From Alphaproteobacteria bacterium (GTDB taxonomy: Bacteria > Pseudomonadota > Alphaproteobacteria > GCA-2731375), in assembly GCA_030746295.1 (NCBI GenBank), contig JASLMY010000009.1, positions 1-48,469 on the forward strand: 48,469 nucleotides of DNA, given 5' to 3'. The notes below the pieces were generated by a model. The model was not told the DNA's origin. It did not search any database and worked only from the letters and a program-made list of their open reading frames with translations. This document shows, one piece after another, positions 41,256-48,469 of this stretch. The position numbers and the translations under genes are program-made. Position 1 is the stretch's first letter; each line of letters begins with the position of its first letter.

Positions 41256-41746
41256 TCCTCGTTCCCTTCGACGACCTCGGCCACGGCACGCAGGATGCCC
41301 CGATAGCCGGTGCAGCGGCAGAGGTGGCCCGAGACCACGTCCAGGACCTCGTCCTCCTTCGGCACCGGGTTGCGCTCCAGAAGGTCGTGCAGGCTGATCA
41401 GGATCCCCGGCGTGCAGAAGCCGCATTGCAGGGCGTGGTGGCGGCGAAAGGCTGCTTGCAGCCGGTCGAGCCCTTCCGCACCATCGCCCAGGCCCTCCAC
41501 CGTCTCCAGGCGGGCGCCGTCAGCCTGCTGCGCCAGCGTCAGGCAGGATCGGACGACGACGCCGTCGAGGCGCACGGTGCAGGCGCCGCAAACCCCCTGC
41601 TCGCAGCCGACATGGGTGCCGGTGGCACCGAGCTCCTGGCGCAGGAAGTCAGAGAGCAGCATGCGCGGCTCGGCATAGCCGGTGGCCGGGCGACCATTGA
41701 GCTCGACCGTGATGCGGTGGCGTTGATCGCGGCTCAAGGTCGGCAT
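41252..41746 (-). CDS. molybdenum hydroxylase small subunit, two 2Fe-2S clusters (CoxS-like)
   Basis: 164 residues. The plant-type cluster uses Cys48, Cys53, Cys56 and Cys68 (GCEQGVCGAC..SCL). The second, xanthine-oxidase-type cluster uses Cys108, Cys111, Cys143 and Cys145 (QCGFCTPG and LCRCTGYRG). This is the electron-transfer subunit of heterotrimeric molybdenum hydroxylases. It overlaps the FAD subunit gene by 13 bases and the amidohydrolase gene by four, so it is part of one translated block with large, medium, small, amidohydrolase order. About ten extra N-terminal residues (SRDQRHR) precede the ferredoxin strand. Confidence 0.93.
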   Translation of the reverse strand: MPTLSRDQRHRITVELNGRPATGYAEPRMLLSDFLRQELGATGTHVGCEQGVCGACTVRLDGVVVRSCLTLAQQADGARLETVEGLGDGAEGLDRLQAAFRRHHALQCGFCTPGILISLHDLLERNPVPKEDEVLDVVSGHLCRCTGYRGILRAVAEVVEGNEE

Positions 41747-42555
41747 GTCCGGGCCTCCTCGATCGTGCGGCGGCCCAAGCGGCGCACCAGCTCGCGCCGG
41801 TAGCGCGCGGTGGCATGGATGTCGTCGGCAGCGCCCAGATCCCAGGCGACGGCGTTCAGGGCCACGTCCAGGTCGTTACCGTCCGGCAGCACCCGAACTG
41901 CCGGCCGGTCGGCGACGCCGCCGATGGCGATGCGCGATCCGTCACCTGTGACCTCGGCGGCGATCGCCACGATCGCGAAATCGCCGTGCCGGCGCGTCAT
42001 CTCGGTGAACGCATAGCCGGCATCGGCGCGGGCGAGCGGGAAGCGGACCGCGGAAACGATTTCGTCCGCGGCCCGTGCCGTCGTCAGCATGCCGGTCTGG
42101 AAGTCACCGGCGGGGAGCCGGCGCATGCCTCCTTCCGAGCGCAACACCACCTCGCCGGCCAAAAGGGCGAGGCAGAGCGGCAACTCGGAGCTGGGGTCGG
42201 CATGCGCGATCGAGCCGCAGACGGTGCCACGGCCCCGGGTCTGGGTGTGGCCGACATGGGGCAGGAGCTTGGCCAACAGCGGCACCTTCGCCGCCAGCTC
42301 GGGCCAGCGGGCGAGCTCGGCCTGGGTCGTCGCCGCGCCGACCTCCAGCATGCCGCCGTCCTCGCGGATGTAGGCGAGCGCTTCGAGGTGCGAGATGTCG
42401 ATCAGGATCGCCGGCTCGACGAGGCGGAGGTTCAACATGGCGATCAGCGACTGACCGCCGGCCAGAACCCGCGCCTCCTCGCCACCCCGCGACAGCGCCG
42501 CCAAGGCCTCGTCCAGCGAGGCGGCGCGCAGGTAGTCGAAAGGCGCCGGCTTCAC
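41734..42555 (-). CDS. molybdenum hydroxylase medium subunit, FAD-binding (CoxM-like)
   Basis: 273 residues from the GTG at 42555, which overlaps the large-subunit stop (GTGA). AGGQSLIAMLNLRLVEPAIL binds FAD pyrophosphate and HTQTRGRGTVCGSIAHADPS contains the second FAD motif of the CoxM/XdhB family. FTEMTRRHGDFAIVAIAAEV and GGVADRPAVRV belong to the C-terminal domain. It passes electrons from the iron-sulfur subunit to an acceptor. A frame from 42594 is open upstream but adds residues inside the large-subunit gene, so the overlapping GTG is preferred. Confidence 0.92.
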   Translation of the reverse strand: MKPAPFDYLRAASLDEALAALSRGGEEARVLAGGQSLIAMLNLRLVEPAILIDISHLEALAYIREDGGMLEVGAATTQAELARWPELAAKVPLLAKLLPHVGHTQTRGRGTVCGSIAHADPSSELPLCLALLAGEVVLRSEGGMRRLPAGDFQTGMLTTARAADEIVSAVRFPLARADAGYAFTEMTRRHGDFAIVAIAAEVTGDGSRIAIGGVADRPAVRVLPDGNDLDVALNAVAWDLGAADDIHATARYRRELVRRLGRRTIEEARTCRP

Positions 42556-45503
42556 GGCCGCACCCCGAGCCAGGCCAGGAGTTCTGCCCACCATGACTTC
42601 TTCGCAGGTGCCCGCACGCCCTCGATCTGGGCCGTCAAACGCTCGAAGAACTGCGCCACCAAGAGCCTGGCCGCGCCGTCGAGCATGCGGCTACCGACCG
42701 CCGCGACCTTGCCGCTGATCGCGACGGTGTAGTCGTATTCGAGCCGGGTGCCCTCGGCGACCGGCGCCAGGCGGACATGGCCGCCGCCGCGGGACGCGCC
42801 GAGCGGCCCGTCCAAGCCGCCCGACAGCACCGCCGCGCGTGGCGGGTCGAGCTCGGAGAGGCGGACCCGAGCCTCGAAGCGGCCCCGCACCGGGCCGGCG
42901 CCGAGCGAGACGGTGGCCCGGTAATCGTTGTCGCCCACCTTGTCGAGCCGCCGGCAGCCGGGGATGACCTTGGCCAGGGCGTCGGGATCGAGCAGCGTCT
43001 CCCAGACCTTCTCAGGGCTTGCCGGGACCACCGTCTCGCCGGCGCCGGTGAGCGCGGTTCCGGCGGGGAGATCGGCGGCGATCGGCTTTTCGGTCTCCGC
43101 CGGCGGTGGCGGCTCCGCCCCGTAGATCAGCTCGGAGACCTTGGCCGGCGTCAGCGGCAGGGTCAGGCTCGCCACGCCCAGCGCGTCCGCCACCGCGTTG
43201 GCGATGCAGACCGGTGTCGACATGCAGTTGCCCTCGGCCAGGCCCTTGGCGCCCAAGGGCGTGAAGGGCGACGGCGTCTCCCGATGCAGAACGACAGGCA
43301 CCGCGACCTCGGAAGCGGTCGGCACGAGATAGTCGGAGAAGGTGCCGGTGAGAAAGCCGCCGTCCTCGCCGTAGACGAACTCCTCGTAGAGCGCGGCACC
43401 GAGGCCTTGCGCGAACGAGCCCAGGATCTGGCCCTCGGCGATCAGCGGGTTCAGCAACCTGCCGGAGTCGTGCATGGTGACGTAGTGGTCGAGCCGGACC
43501 TCGCCGGTGTCCGGGTCGACCTCGACTCCGCAGTAATCGAAGACGAAGCCGTAGGTGAGCGAGGTGTTGATCCGATCGTCCTCGGTCGTGGCGTCGATCT
43601 CCGGCGGCGACCAGACGCCGGTCTCGCGCAGGCCATGCTCCAGCCCCTCGGGCAGGGTGCCGGGCGCCCAGTGGGCCGCACCGGCGACGCGGTGGAAACG
43701 CAGCGCGTTGTCCGGGTTGTCGACAGCGAAGATCTTGCCCTCGGCGAAATCGATGGCGTCGGCCGGCACGTTCAAAAGCGGTGCCGCGATCCGGGCGAGC
43801 TTGTCGCGGACCTTGGCCGCGGCCAGCTTCGCCGCCACCGCGGTCCCCGGCGTGAAGCGGCAGGAATAGGAGCCGGCGGCGATCGACCAGGGGTCCTTGG
43901 CCGTGTCGTGGTCGAGTGCCGCCTTGATGTCCTGGGGCCTGAGCCCCAGCTCGTCGGCGACGATCTGGGCCAGCACCGTGGCGTGGCCCTGGCCCTGCGG
44001 TGTCGTGTCGGCGGTGAGCGACACGGCACCCAGGGCATCGACGTTGACGGTCGCCATGGAGACCGCACCGTCCTTGGGCCCGGCCTTCTGGCGCTCGTCG
44101 GCGGTCAGGATGGTCGCCAGATAGCCGAGGTTCGACATCCCCGGCTCGACGACGGCGGCGTAGCCGATGCCGTAAAGGCGACCTTCGGCGCGGGCCTCGT
44201 CGCGACACCGCTCCAGCGCCGCGAGGCCACCCTGCGCCACCGCCTCGTCGACCGCCCCTGCATAGTCGCCTGAATCGTAGAGCCCGCCGCCCGCCGCCCG
44301 ATAAGGGAACTTGTCCGCCGGGACCAGGTTGCGGCGAATGACCTCCAGCGGTTCCAACTCCAATTCCACGGCGATGCGCTGCATCAGCCGCTCCAGGGCG
44401 TAATAGAGCTGCGGGCCGCCGAAGCCCCTGACTAGCCCCGCCGGCATCTTGTTGGTCATCACCAGGCGGACGTCGATGCTGAGGTTGGGGATGTCGTAGG
44501 CGCCGGTGGAGGCACCGTGCATGCGGTAGATCGGCCCCGGCATGGGCGAGCGCAGGTAGGCCCCGTAGTCGTCCAGATGATCGAAGGCCAGCGCCGTCAC
44601 CTTGCTGTCGGCCATGACGGCGGCCCGGGCGGTGGTCACCCGGTTCGGCGCCGAGTTGCCGGCGGTCAGGTGCTCCAGCCGATCCTCGATCCATTTCACC
44701 GGCCGGCCGAGCGCGCGCGCCGCCACCGCCATCAGGACGATATAGGGGAAGACGCTCTGCTTGACGCCGAAGCTGCCACCGGAATCCGCCGGCGCCCGGA
44801 GCCTGAGGCCCGACCCTGGCACGCGCAGCGCACGCGCCATCACCGGCTGCGTCGTGTAGGGCCCCTGAAAATTGGAGAGGACGTCGAAGCGATCCTGGCC
44901 CGGATCGTACTCGGCCACCACGGCGAAGCATTCCATCGGCGTCAGCGAGTTACGCGGGTAGTCGATCTCCAGCTCCAGCACGCGGTCGGCGGCGGCGAAG
45001 GCCGCTTCCGGGTCGCCGTAGGAGAACTGCCGCGACGAGACGACGTTGCTACCGACACCTTCGAAGAGGACCGGCGCGTCGGCCTCTGCCGCCGCGCGCG
45101 GCGCGACCACGGTGGCCAAGGGCCGGTAGTCGACGCGGACCAAATCGGCACCGTCCTCGGCCAGGTAGCGGTCATCGGCCAGAACCAGCGCCACCGGCTC
45201 GCCGACATAGCGCACCCGCTCGACCGCCAGCGACCACTGGTCCATCGGCTGCTTGATGACGATCAGGAAGGGGTCGGAAAGCCGGGCCACGTCCTCGCCG
45301 GTCAGCACCGCCACCACGCCCTCCAGCGCCATGGCTGCATCGGCGTCGATGCCCGTGATCTCGGCATGCGCGTGCGGCGAGCGGACGATCGCCGCATGCA
45401 GGGTGTCGGCACGGACGGGCAGGTCGTCGACATAGCGGCCGCGGCCGGTCAGCAGGGCTGCGTCCTCGACCCGTTCCAATGCCTGGCCGACATACCCCGT
45501 CAT
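42552..45503 (-). CDS. molybdenum hydroxylase large subunit fused to a CoxG-like SRPBCC domain
   Basis: 983 residues. Residues 1-790 form the molybdopterin subunit: VEDAALLTGRGRYVDDLPV, ADSGGSFGVKQSVFPYIVLM, the active-site loop AGLVRGFGGPQLYYALERL, TPQGQGHATVLAQIVADELG and PLGAKGLAEGNCMSTPVCIA with the catalytic Glu. The loop lacks the AYRCSFR sequence of true CO dehydrogenase, so a heterocycle or aldehyde hydroxylase is likelier. From about residue 823 (43037 downward) a CoxG-like domain begins (ETVVPASPEKVWETLLDPDA, VIPGCRRL, GPVRGRFEARVRL). CoxG normally is a separate protein that helps maturation or membrane attachment; here it is fused in frame with no stop. Confidence 0.92.
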   Translation of the reverse strand: MTGYVGQALERVEDAALLTGRGRYVDDLPVRADTLHAAIVRSPHAHAEITGIDADAAMALEGVVAVLTGEDVARLSDPFLIVIKQPMDQWSLAVERVRYVGEPVALVLADDRYLAEDGADLVRVDYRPLATVVAPRAAAEADAPVLFEGVGSNVVSSRQFSYGDPEAAFAAADRVLELEIDYPRNSLTPMECFAVVAEYDPGQDRFDVLSNFQGPYTTQPVMARALRVPGSGLRLRAPADSGGSFGVKQSVFPYIVLMAVAARALGRPVKWIEDRLEHLTAGNSAPNRVTTARAAVMADSKVTALAFDHLDDYGAYLRSPMPGPIYRMHGASTGAYDIPNLSIDVRLVMTNKMPAGLVRGFGGPQLYYALERLMQRIAVELELEPLEVIRRNLVPADKFPYRAAGGGLYDSGDYAGAVDEAVAQGGLAALERCRDEARAEGRLYGIGYAAVVEPGMSNLGYLATILTADERQKAGPKDGAVSMATVNVDALGAVSLTADTTPQGQGHATVLAQIVADELGLRPQDIKAALDHDTAKDPWSIAAGSYSCRFTPGTAVAAKLAAAKVRDKLARIAAPLLNVPADAIDFAEGKIFAVDNPDNALRFHRVAGAAHWAPGTLPEGLEHGLRETGVWSPPEIDATTEDDRINTSLTYGFVFDYCGVEVDPDTGEVRLDHYVTMHDSGRLLNPLIAEGQILGSFAQGLGAALYEEFVYGEDGGFLTGTFSDYLVPTASEVAVPVVLHRETPSPFTPLGAKGLAEGNCMSTPVCIANAVADALGVASLTLPLTPAKVSELIYGAEPPPPAETEKPIAADLPAGTALTGAGETVVPASPEKVWETLLDPDALAKVIPGCRRLDKVGDNDYRATVSLGAGPVRGRFEARVRLSELDPPRAAVLSGGLDGPLGASRGGGHVRLAPVAEGTRLEYDYTVAISGKVAAVGSRMLDGAARLLVAQFFERLTAQIEGVRAPAKKSWWAELLAWLGVRP

Positions 45504-45627
45504 CTTCGCTTGTCCGTCTTTCGTTGGTGGACGTCTCGGCTCGAGGGAGCGGTCCGGACGACCCGGACCGACGGGCCATCCTGGCATATCGAATTGGGCA
45601 GAGAAATGCCGGGCCACCGATCTCGGC

Positions 45628-46494
45628 TCAGTAGTCGACCTCGAAGTGGTCGGGGCGGCCGAGCGGCCAGTACTCGCCCCAAGCGCCGGCGCCGCCGTCG
45701 ACCGGCAGCACGACACCGTTGATGAACGCGCCCGAAGGTGCCGACAGGTAGACGCAGGCCTGGGCGATGTCTTGGACGTGGCCCAGGCGGCGCATGGGGT
45801 TGTGGTCGAAGCTGGGTTGTGCCGACTCCGGGTAGTTCTTCAGGCCCGGGCTGGCGATGACACCGATGGCGATGCAGTTGATGCGGATCTCGTGAGGCGC
45901 CCATTCGACGGCGAGCGACTGCGAGAGCCCGATCTCGCCGGCGCGGGCGGCGACCGTGTGGGCGATGCCGGCATGGCAGGTTCCCGGCACCGTCACCATG
46001 TTGATGATCGAGCCGGGCTGGCCCTGCTCGCGCCACTGCTTTGCCGCCGCCTGCATCATGTACCACGAGCCGGTGAGGTTGGTCTCGACCACGGCGTGCC
46101 AACCCTTGGGCGAGATATCGAGCGCCGGTGCCGCGAACTGGCCACCGGCGTTGTTGATCAGAACGTCGAGCCGCCCGAAGCGGTCCCAAGTCGCCGCGAT
46201 CAGCCGGGCCACCTGATCGGGATCGCGGATCGTCATCGCCCGGGTCAAGCACGGGATATCGAAGGCCGCCATCTGCTCTTCGAACCAGGCCATCTTCGCC
46301 TCATCCCGGCTGCAGGAGACGATGCCGGCGCCCAAGCGGCCGAAGAGGACCGCGGTGGCGAAGCCGATGCCGCCGGCCCCGCCCGAGACCAAGACGACGC
46401 GGTCTTTGAAGAGTCCCTCCTGAAAGACCGTCGGCAAGGCCGCGACCTCCGCCGGCGTCAGGGCGGCATAGATATCGTCCGCTTGATCGGTCAT
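45628..46494 (-). CDS. SDR-fold oxidoreductase, 2,4-dienoyl-CoA reductase-like, atypical active site
   Basis: 288 residues. VVLVSGGAGGIGFATAVLFG (35-54) binds NAD(P), and NNAGGQFAAPALDISPKGWH is the usual next block. The position of the classical Y-x-x-x-K motif reads AHTVAARAGEIGLSQSLAVE, so Tyr and Lys are replaced by Thr and Arg. This resembles the DECR branch of SDRs, where HTxAARAG-like sequences replace YxxxK. WAPHEIRINCIAIG and VVLPVDGGAGAWGEYW complete the fold. It may reduce an enoyl- or dienoyl-CoA or similar double bond. It lies 30 bases after the alpha/beta hydrolase gene and 124 before the large hydroxylase gene. Confidence 0.85.
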   Translation of the reverse strand: MTDQADDIYAALTPAEVAALPTVFQEGLFKDRVVLVSGGAGGIGFATAVLFGRLGAGIVSCSRDEAKMAWFEEQMAAFDIPCLTRAMTIRDPDQVARLIAATWDRFGRLDVLINNAGGQFAAPALDISPKGWHAVVETNLTGSWYMMQAAAKQWREQGQPGSIINMVTVPGTCHAGIAHTVAARAGEIGLSQSLAVEWAPHEIRINCIAIGVIASPGLKNYPESAQPSFDHNPMRRLGHVQDIAQACVYLSAPSGAFINGVVLPVDGGAGAWGEYWPLGRPDHFEVDY

Positions 46495-46524
46495 CGCTTC
46501 GCCCCCTTCCCGTCTTCGGCCAAA

Positions 46525-47439
46525 TCAGACGGTAATGTCGCATTCCTCCAGGAACGAGGTCAGCGCCTTCGCGCACTCGACCGGCCGCTCTATCTGCAAG
46601 AGATGCCCCGTCTCGGGTATGGCCTCGTAAGCGTAGCCGTGCTCCAGATGCAGCGCCCGGTTGACATGCGCCGTCGGCGGCACCCCCTTCATCTCCGGAT
46701 CGGCGCCAACCAGCTTCACCGGTCCGCCATAGGCCTCGTAGGGCGGCCAGAGGTCGAGGGTCATCGCCGCCAGATAGATCGAGGCCTCCAGCTCGCGCCG
46801 GCAGGTTAGCTCCCAGTCGCCACCGGCCTCTTCCTGGCGCAGGACGGCGCGGGCCATCAGCTCGTGCGCGCCCGGTACCCATCGGCTATGGCCACGGTTC
46901 GACGCATATTGCTCGGCCAGCTCCTCAGGGGCGGCGAACCGGTTCGGCCGGGTCATGGCGAAGTCCATCAGCCGGCGCTCGAAGACCTCCATCTTCTCGT
47001 AGAGAGGATGGTCGGGGGGCGGCACGTTCGGCGGGTCGTAGAGCACCAGCGCCCGCCAGCGCCAGCCAATCTCGACGGCCTGCTTCATCGCCGCCCGGGC
47101 CGACATGGAATGGAAGACGCCGACCGCCTCCTTCTCTCCGAGCCTGTCGTTGACGCCGTGGAAGACGCTCTCCAGGTCGCGCGCCATCTGGGCGTAGTGG
47201 TGGCCATCGGCCCCGGTCGGCCGATTGCGGCCATGGTTGCGCATGTCGAAGAGGACGAGGTCGAAACGGTCCAGCAGCAGGCCCCAGAACGGCAGATAGC
47301 CGTCGATCGCAAAGCCGTTGCCATGGCTGATGACGAGTCGGACCCCAGCGGGGTCGCCATAGCGGCGAAAATGGATGACGGCGCCGTCATCCATCTCCAG
47401 GTCGAAGGTCGCGTTGGGGCTCGGCAACTCCAGGCGCAT
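46525..47439 (-). CDS. alpha/beta hydrolase with unusual nucleophile elbow
   Basis: 304 residues. The oxyanion region ISHGNGFAIDGYLPFWGLLL (37-56), LVLFDMRNHGRN and the final ETGHLLQIERP with the catalytic His are clear. The nucleophile Ser111 lies in VGVFHSMSARAAM, where the usual second Gly of G-x-S-x-G is Ser. Members of this fold cleave esters, C-C bonds or lactones; the substrate is unknown. The ATG at 47439 has CCGGAGAG upstream and is preferred over a longer frame to 47511. It lies 78 bases after the chelatase gene and upstream of the DECR-like SDR. Confidence 0.85.
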   Translation of the reverse strand: MRLELPSPNATFDLEMDDGAVIHFRRYGDPAGVRLVISHGNGFAIDGYLPFWGLLLDRFDLVLFDMRNHGRNRPTGADGHHYAQMARDLESVFHGVNDRLGEKEAVGVFHSMSARAAMKQAVEIGWRWRALVLYDPPNVPPPDHPLYEKMEVFERRLMDFAMTRPNRFAAPEELAEQYASNRGHSRWVPGAHELMARAVLRQEEAGGDWELTCRRELEASIYLAAMTLDLWPPYEAYGGPVKLVGADPEMKGVPPTAHVNRALHLEHGYAYEAIPETGHLLQIERPVECAKALTSFLEECDITV

Positions 47440-47517
47440 GGGCTCTCCGGCTGTTTCGGCTAGGGTGCTTCGGACGGCCCCCACTCTAGTGGACGGCGCT
47501 GCTGCGGACAACGATGC

Positions 47518-48294
47518 TCAGGATACCGGCTCGGCGACGGCCACGAGCTGGCCTACCTGGTCCAGGACCAGGTCGCGGATCTCCGGCGCACTGCCGATCG
47601 GGCCGGTATAGGCGGCGTCGACCCGGTGGCTGGCGAGTGCGGCGGGAACGTCCTTCTCGCCGTGCATGCCGCGATCGGCGAAGAGGCCGCTCACCACCAG
47701 AGGGCCCGGCGGCAGGCCGGCGAGACAGTCGTCCAGCCGCGGCTCTGCCTCGAGAAATGCCACATCGACGGCGGCGAAGCAGCCGTGGCGGGCGATCCGC
47801 TCTGCTTGCGCGATCGCGCTTTCCCGCGACCGGGGCTGCCGGGCGGTGCCGTGGCCGACCAGGAGGAGGCGGGTCTCGGCCGCCTGCCAACCGCGCGCCA
47901 CTGCCGCGGCGAGCGCCTTCGCCGTCAGGACCTCGGCCAGGCCCGCATGTGCGCCCAGGACCGGGGCCACGGTCAGCCGCTCGGCCTCTGCGCCCAAGCC
48001 CGCGATCTCTTCCGCCAGCCGCTCCCGCGCCGTGTAGCCGTCGGCCATCAACATCGGGACCAGATAGAGGCGCGGCGCCCCGAGGCCAGCGACGACCTCG
48101 GCCAAACGGGGCCGGCCGTGTAGGCAACAGGTCGCGACCTCGGCGAAGCGGCCGGCGGCATCCAGCGCGCGCCCGTGCGCCTCCAAGACGCCGACGCCAC
48201 CACCGACGCCGTGGCCCCAGAGCACGAGGCCGGCCCGGCCCCGGTCCGGCTCAGTGGCTGGTGCCTTCGGAGAGATGGATCTTGTTATAGACAT
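47518..48294 (-). CDS. CbiX/SirB-type sirohydrochlorin chelatase-like protein
   Basis: The product is about 258 residues from the ATG at 48294, which overlaps the end of the d1-type gene; a start further in, near the GTG of VLWGHGVGGG, is possible. Two CbiX-type halves are visible: LVLWGHGVGGGVGVLEAHGR with VPMLMADGYTARERLAEEI, and LLLVGHGTARQPRSRESAIA with LVVSGLFADRGMHGEKDVPA. Each GHG holds a metal-binding His, as in chelatases that insert Fe or Co into sirohydrochlorin. Beside a cytochrome-d1-type gene, iron insertion for siroheme, the precursor of heme d1, is the likeliest role; cobalt for B12 is the alternative. Confidence 0.8.
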   Translation of the reverse strand: MSITRSISPKAPATEPDRGRAGLVLWGHGVGGGVGVLEAHGRALDAAGRFAEVATCCLHGRPRLAEVVAGLGAPRLYLVPMLMADGYTARERLAEEIAGLGAEAERLTVAPVLGAHAGLAEVLTAKALAAAVARGWQAAETRLLLVGHGTARQPRSRESAIAQAERIARHGCFAAVDVAFLEAEPRLDDCLAGLPPGPLVVSGLFADRGMHGEKDVPAALASHRVDAAYTGPIGSAPEIRDLVLDQVGQLVAVAEPVS

Positions 48295-48469
48295 TGTACT
48301 TGCCCGACGGCTTGACGAACGGGATGCGCTTGACCTCCTCCAACGTGGCGGCATCGTAGACCACGATGGCGCCGTCCATATCCCATATGCTGACGAGCGC
48401 GAAGCGCCCGTCGCGGGTGAACTCGACATGCGCCGCTACCTTGCCCGGCGCCGGTTTCAGCGTCGCCTT
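48251..48469 (-). CDS. C-terminus of a cytochrome-d1/NirF-NirN-like propeller protein, 5' end cut by window edge
   Basis: The last 72 residues are visible: HVEFTRDGRFALVSIWDMDG, AIVVYDAATLEEVKRIPFVK, and the ending PSGKYNVYNKIHLSEGTSH. This is the final blade and tail of the eight-bladed heme-d1 propeller found in NirS, NirN and NirF relatives. Known members bind or help build heme d1 for nitrite reductase; periplasmic location is expected. Its stop lies inside the chelatase gene, an overlap of about 44 bases if the 48294 start is used. Which relative it is needs the missing N-terminus. Confidence 0.8.
   Translation of the reverse strand, partial: KATLKPAPGKVAAHVEFTRDGRFALVSIWDMDGAIVVYDAATLEEVKRIPFVKPSGKYNVYNKIHLSEGTSH

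Noticed and set aside
42552..45503. Carbon monoxide dehydrogenase large subunit
   Set aside because: The active-site loop reads VRGFGGPQ rather than AYRCSFR, so a CO-oxidising role is not supported.
44517..45722. 401-residue plus-strand frame over the hydroxylase large-subunit gene
   Set aside because: Antisense to strongly conserved molybdopterin-subunit sequence; no domain recognised.

Overview
This window is GC-rich, with strong G/C at third codon positions and genes packed on both strands. The gene families (HyuA/HyuB pair, FAD-GcvT dehydrogenase, CaiB/BaiF transferase, CoxS/M/L-type hydroxylase, UbiD, M81 peptidase) suit a metabolically versatile alphaproteobacterium, probably Rhodospirillales-like. 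That placement is an inference; no rRNA or tRNA gene was seen.

Layout. 1-5.7 kb: a partial MlrC-type peptidase after a secreted sugar dehydrogenase (minus strand), an enolase-superfamily enzyme (plus strand), then a minus-strand HAD / GFA / PhzF-like run ending in a decayed GNAT gene. 5.9-11.8 kb: a DsbA-type isomerase, an orphan tungstate-type binding protein, a large secreted caspase-like protein with SH3 and Sel1 repeats, a RidA protein, and two DUF3592 proteins flanking a membrane protein. 11.8-16.9 kb: an interspersed repeat, a nitronate-monooxygenase-like flavoprotein, a cobalamin riboswitch in front of a lone cbiM-type transporter gene, a divergent copper pair (DUF2946, PCu(A)C), two small palindromic MITE-like elements with TA ends, and an MFS transporter.

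17.0-27.7 kb: a GNAT and a one-helix membrane protein, then an operon of an FAD-GcvT dehydrogenase with HyuA and HyuB, divergent from a gamma-glutamyltransferase. This suggests use of N-methylated, hydantoin-like or gamma-glutamyl/5-oxoproline compounds. A three-gene unit of two lipoproteins and a 58-residue protein follows. 27.8-33.6 kb: CaiB/BaiF plus a TIM-barrel hydrolase (minus) diverge from an aldehyde dehydrogenase and an unusual E1 alpha/beta pair (plus). 33.6-36.7 kb: an intergenic patch of three repeat types, then a DMT transporter / SDR / serine hydrolase operon. 36.8-38.2 kb: a deazaflavin-type reductase and two tandem RidA proteins.

38.3-48.5 kb is a minus-strand run: the end of a cytochrome-d1-type protein, a CbiX/SirB-type chelatase, an alpha/beta hydrolase, an atypical SDR, a molybdenum hydroxylase whose large subunit carries a fused CoxG-like domain, its FAD and 2Fe-2S subunits, an amidohydrolase, and a UbiD decarboxylase. 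The hydroxylase, amidohydrolase and decarboxylase are tightly coupled and look like an uncharacterised route for a carboxylated, probably nitrogen-containing aromatic or heteroaromatic compound. This is the strongest candidate for a new pathway here. The d1 protein next to a sirohydrochlorin chelatase suggests a heme d1/siroheme locus just beyond the right edge.
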